A stretch of 64,000 bases of DNA from Begonia masoniana (Eukaryota; Streptophyta; Magnoliopsida; Cucurbitales; Begoniaceae). Of the stretch, positions 61,078-64,000 are shown one piece after another (the first letter of the stretch is position 1; every line of letters begins with the position of its first letter). The DNA lies in the NCBI GenBank assembly GCA_022432975.1, contig CM039505.1, positions 19,519,716 through 19,583,715 on the forward strand, in the 5' to 3' direction. The translations under genes were made by a program, and so were the position numbers. A model generated the notes under the pieces. It worked only from the letters and a program-made list of their open reading frames with translations, was not told the origin of the DNA and made no database searches.

Positions 61078-63379
61078 TGTAACACTCGGCTTTACGGGAT
61101 TTGAATTATTCCAATATAAACGGTATTTCTGTAAATATGTCAAATTAAGTCCGTTTTTCGAACAGAAAGTCTTAACGAAGCCGTAATAATAAATTAGAAT
61201 TTATGGTGGAATATGAAAATTTGGAGAAAACGAATCGTTGGATAAATAACAGAATAGGTGGAGAAATAAATAGAGAATTAATGGAAGGGCAAATTGGTAA
61301 TTGAACAAACCAATTTTAGTTAAAATTATAACAATTTACTTTCTCTTTCTTCACTTCACGCGACTTTCCCTTTTCTCTCAACCCTCATCGACGATTTCTC
61401 TTCTCTTCAACGGTGACGTCCTCCTTCCGACGATTTCTCCTCCTCCGATCATAACGATTTCCTCACGTTTTCTCCTTTAAACTCGACCCTAGGTATGAAT
61501 CTATAGTTTTGGTACGTTAGATTTCGATTTCTAGGGTTTAAACGGTTAGGGTTCGTTAGGGTTTTCGTTGAAAACGTGAAATAGAGTTTAAAATCGATAG
61601 GTTAACCGTATTTATGGCTCTAATGGGCATATTTATGGTTGTTGATAAAAGTTAGTAGAATTAATAGAGGTGGTTGAGAAGTTTGGTGGTTGGAAGGTTT
61701 TAAAAAACCCCATTAATGGGGGTTAGGATGTTCACGAGCACAAATTGCTCGATGAAATGCCCGTGAGAAGTGTTTTAGAGTTTAGGAGATTTTCTTTAGC
61801 TAGGAGTTTGTAATTTTCTAAACTAGATAGTTTAGAATTGGTTTAAATGACAAATGTTGTGTATTGCCTTAAGTGAACAATGCTCGTGGACGGAGCTCGG
61901 TGTTCAACGGATGCGAGGTAAGTCTCTGTGATTTGTTTGGCCGATTGACCTACACCATAAGACTATGTCGATCGAGGAATTGGAGATGTTTGTTGTGTTG
62001 GGTAACTAGAACGGGTAGTTAGTTTTAGATTTAGTTAGGTTGTTAATTGTTAAGTTTATGGTTTGTATGTTTCTATTTGTTTATATTTCGTTCATGGCAT
62101 AATAATTGTTCACACATCATTGTTTTTGAAAAGTGCATAAAAAGAAATTTCTATGCATGTTTTTACAAAACGAAAAGGTAACGAATGTAATGATGGTCAC
62201 GTCGGTGGCGGTGGTTCAGACATGGCTGTCGGATGAAGCTTGTTTTCCCCCCGGTTAGATACGAGGGGCTATCCAATCGTCGGATGTGCCGCTCCTATCT
62301 AGCGAGAGAGAAGCCCCGGTGACGTAAACGAAATGAATAGCGAAAAAGTAGGAACCATGATTTATGAATTGTACATGCATAGCATTAGCATTCACGTGCA
62401 TTCACTTAGATTTACTGAGCCTCTAGCTCACATGTTTAATTCTATGGTGTAGGTGATTTTGAGACAGGTGAGGAAGACGTCCCTCCACCTGAAGTATGAG
62501 TACGTTGAAGGAGGATGGCCCGTGGGAGTGCGCTGGCAGTCGGTGCGTGATTTTGACCCGTGGGGACGTAGGTAAACGTTTTGGAATTCAACGTAGGAAA
62601 AATTGTGTAGATAATCCATTTTAGGATGTTTGGTGACTAGATAGATATTTAATAGTATTTTTGGAAAAAAATTGAAAGTGTTTTGTAATGTTTTGATATT
62701 TTCAAACGGGAGGAAATGTTAAACTTTTAAACAGAACCACCCAGTTCGTTTTTACGAAATTTTGCCACGTTTTCGGATATGTTTTGAGTAGTTTTATGTA
62801 AGGTTTTTTTATATGATGAATGAGTGTTAGAATGGTTATTAACGTTGATAAAGTGAAGGAGGATTTGTAATGTGTGTGCAGGGTGTCGATGGAGAGAAAT
62901 GAAGAGGGCATGCTCTCTGGTAAGCCAGAGAGCAAGCCGTTCGATTGGAGACAGTGAGGAGATCGAACGCAAAACTCTCTGGTTTTCCAGAGAGTTTGGC
63001 GATCGTACGTAGGTAGAGGGGCGTATGATCGGTTTGGTGGTCGGATTTCAAGTTCTGGAAGCAGAACGTGAACCGATCGATCGCTTGAATATGAGCGATC
63101 AATCGGTCATGAAGGGGGCGATCGATCGGCCCTTAATTTTCTCGCGCCTTGACATTTTTGCCCTCAGTTTTACTTGGCCGATTTCCCCTGTTGATTAATG
63201 GTTGTTATTTAAATGTTTTCCTTATGTTTTCTTAAATGATTTTTAATGGTTTTCATTCCATCAACGATTTAAATTTCTGCTTTAACGTGATAGGGTTTAC
63301 TTAGATTGCAAAAAAAAAAAAAAAAGAGAGAAGGAAAATTTATACGGGGAATTAAGGGAATAGTGTAAGGGTCGTTACA
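61078..63379 (+). mobile_element. solo LTR of a Tekay/Del-like element inside the CRM-like gag
   Basis: 2302 bp, starting TGTAACACTCGG and ending GGGTCGTTACA, with the perfect duplication AGTTC (61073-61077 and 63380-63384). It is related to the LTRs of A and B in reverse orientation: shared telo-box-like motifs (61528-61575), donor-like GCGAGGTAAGTC (61914-61925), GTAGGTGA...GACAGGTGAGG (62450-62472) and the CTCTGG/CCAGAG hairpins with GATCGATC palindromes (62912-63130). A 16-base A run lies near 63310. Gag reads on directly across the insertion. Confidence 0.93.
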
Positions 63380-63941
63380 AGTTCTACTGACACTAGTTGG
63401 ATCTTAACTCGGTCTGAGTACTCGTAGTACTCAAATACTTTCTCAGTCTTGTCCAGCCAATCCAAAAAGGTGTGGCCATCACATGTCCCATTAAAGGATG
63501 GCACATGTAGCTTAACGTGTCGCAGGTCATCTAAATCCTTCCGCCGACTAGGACGAAAATTCTCTTCTTTATCCAATGTCCACTCATCCTCTTCTCTAAA
63601 GTCATAGTGGGGAACTCTTCTCTTAGGGACCTCGGGCCTTTCATACTCATTATGGGACTTATGTTCAATGGGCCTTCTTCTCGAGTTCTCTGGCCTTATC
63701 CTAGGGGATGTGTCATGGGAGGCTTCTCTCGGGAATTTTGAAGAATTTTCTCCATAACAAGCTTAATATCCTTGAGTTGTTGGCTAATGCTACTAACTTC
63801 ACCGGCCAAGCCATCTATTTGACCTTGCATACTGGTTTCTCCTACGTGGGGATTTCCAGATTGGGATACTCCTTTGCCTTGATTAGGTTCTGGTCCTAAT
63901 TCTTGGTTCGCCTCACGTATGATTTAACTACGGGTTTTCAT
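63380..63941 (-). pseudogene. CRM/Reina-like gag, N-terminal part
   Basis: From ATG 63941-63939 (MKTRS, then a TAA), through a region with EPNQGKGVSQSGNPHVGE and a coiled-coil-like stretch (ISQQLKDIKLVMEKILQNS). The capsid start VKLHVPSFNGTCDGHTFLD follows, then VFEYYEYSDRVKIQLVSVEL, ending exactly at the solo LTR. Joins the capsid remainder at 61077. Confidence 0.8.
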
Positions 63942-64000
63942 ATGTGTCTAAGTTTTAGGAAAAATTAATTAAGTTATATTCATGATCCTAAAATTTTAGG

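Larger units (their letters stand above)
55690..64000 (-). mobile_element. CRM/Reina-like Ty3/gypsy chromovirus, runs off the right edge
   Basis: Minus-strand gag (start 63941) through pol (end 56827), interrupted by a solo LTR (61078-63379). Its 5' LTR would lie right of 64000. The lineage call rests on the protease/linker style (CDVVPMSASHLLLGRPWQF) and the polyprotein end DLRTNP...RRPITRSQVQ, which recall centromeric CRM elements and their relatives. The left boundary is approximate. Confidence 0.8.

Overview
This is nuclear DNA from a flowering plant, most likely a eudicot with a repeat-rich genome. It holds two recognisable host genes with plant-type introns, RPN2 (a 26S proteasome base subunit) and RPL13A (60S ribosomal protein uL13). 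Nearly everything else is transposon sequence, mainly Ty3/gypsy LTR retrotransposons, with a Cassandra TRIM, Mutator-like elements and a possible Ty1/copia scrap. The species cannot be named from the sequence.

Layout. 1-7680: repeats. A solo LTR (1553-6390, TSD CGAAT) is split by a small, young non-autonomous chromovirus (2696-6135, TSD CACGG) with one intact gag-protease-chromodomain ORF. A long-hairpin Mutator-like MITE follows (6829-7670, 9-bp TSD). 7681-16748: RPN2 on the + strand in 13 exons, with a decayed Reina-like retroelement in intron 3 and two GC-AG introns. 19361-21226: RPL13A on the + strand, with site II and telo-box promoter motifs. 22549-22928: a dense array of palindromes. 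23391-27260: a broken transposon-type gene cut by a solo Cassandra LTR and a solo Athila-type LTR, next to the 3' end of a MULE transposase gene on the - strand.

27261-about 55680: a degraded Athila-type retrotransposon (+) whose integrase is split by a 19-kb Tekay/Del-like element A (33757-52848, -). Element A contains element B of the same kind (38053-47607, -, TSD CTAAC) and a complete, nearly pristine Cassandra (48816-49700, +, TSD AATTA). From about 55700 to the window end: a CRM/Reina-like chromovirus (-) whose gag is split by another solo LTR (61078-63379, TSD AGTTC).

How things fit together. The nesting gives a relative order of insertion: Athila, then A, then B and Cassandra independently. 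The Tekay-like LTRs of A, B, the 61-kb solo LTR and probably the 1.5-kb solo LTR belong to one superfamily and share splice-donor-like motifs; A, B and the 61-kb copy also share telo-box motifs and a palindrome/hairpin cluster near the LTR 3' end. Both host genes are fully recognisable but carry four frame breaks, every one a single extra base (three in RPN2, one in RPL13A). Consensus insertion errors in the assembly explain this best, but pseudogenisation cannot be excluded. I saw no sign of an unknown enzymatic system. The least explained structures are the palindrome array, the shared LTR hairpin cluster and the gag-plus-duplicated-chromodomain element.
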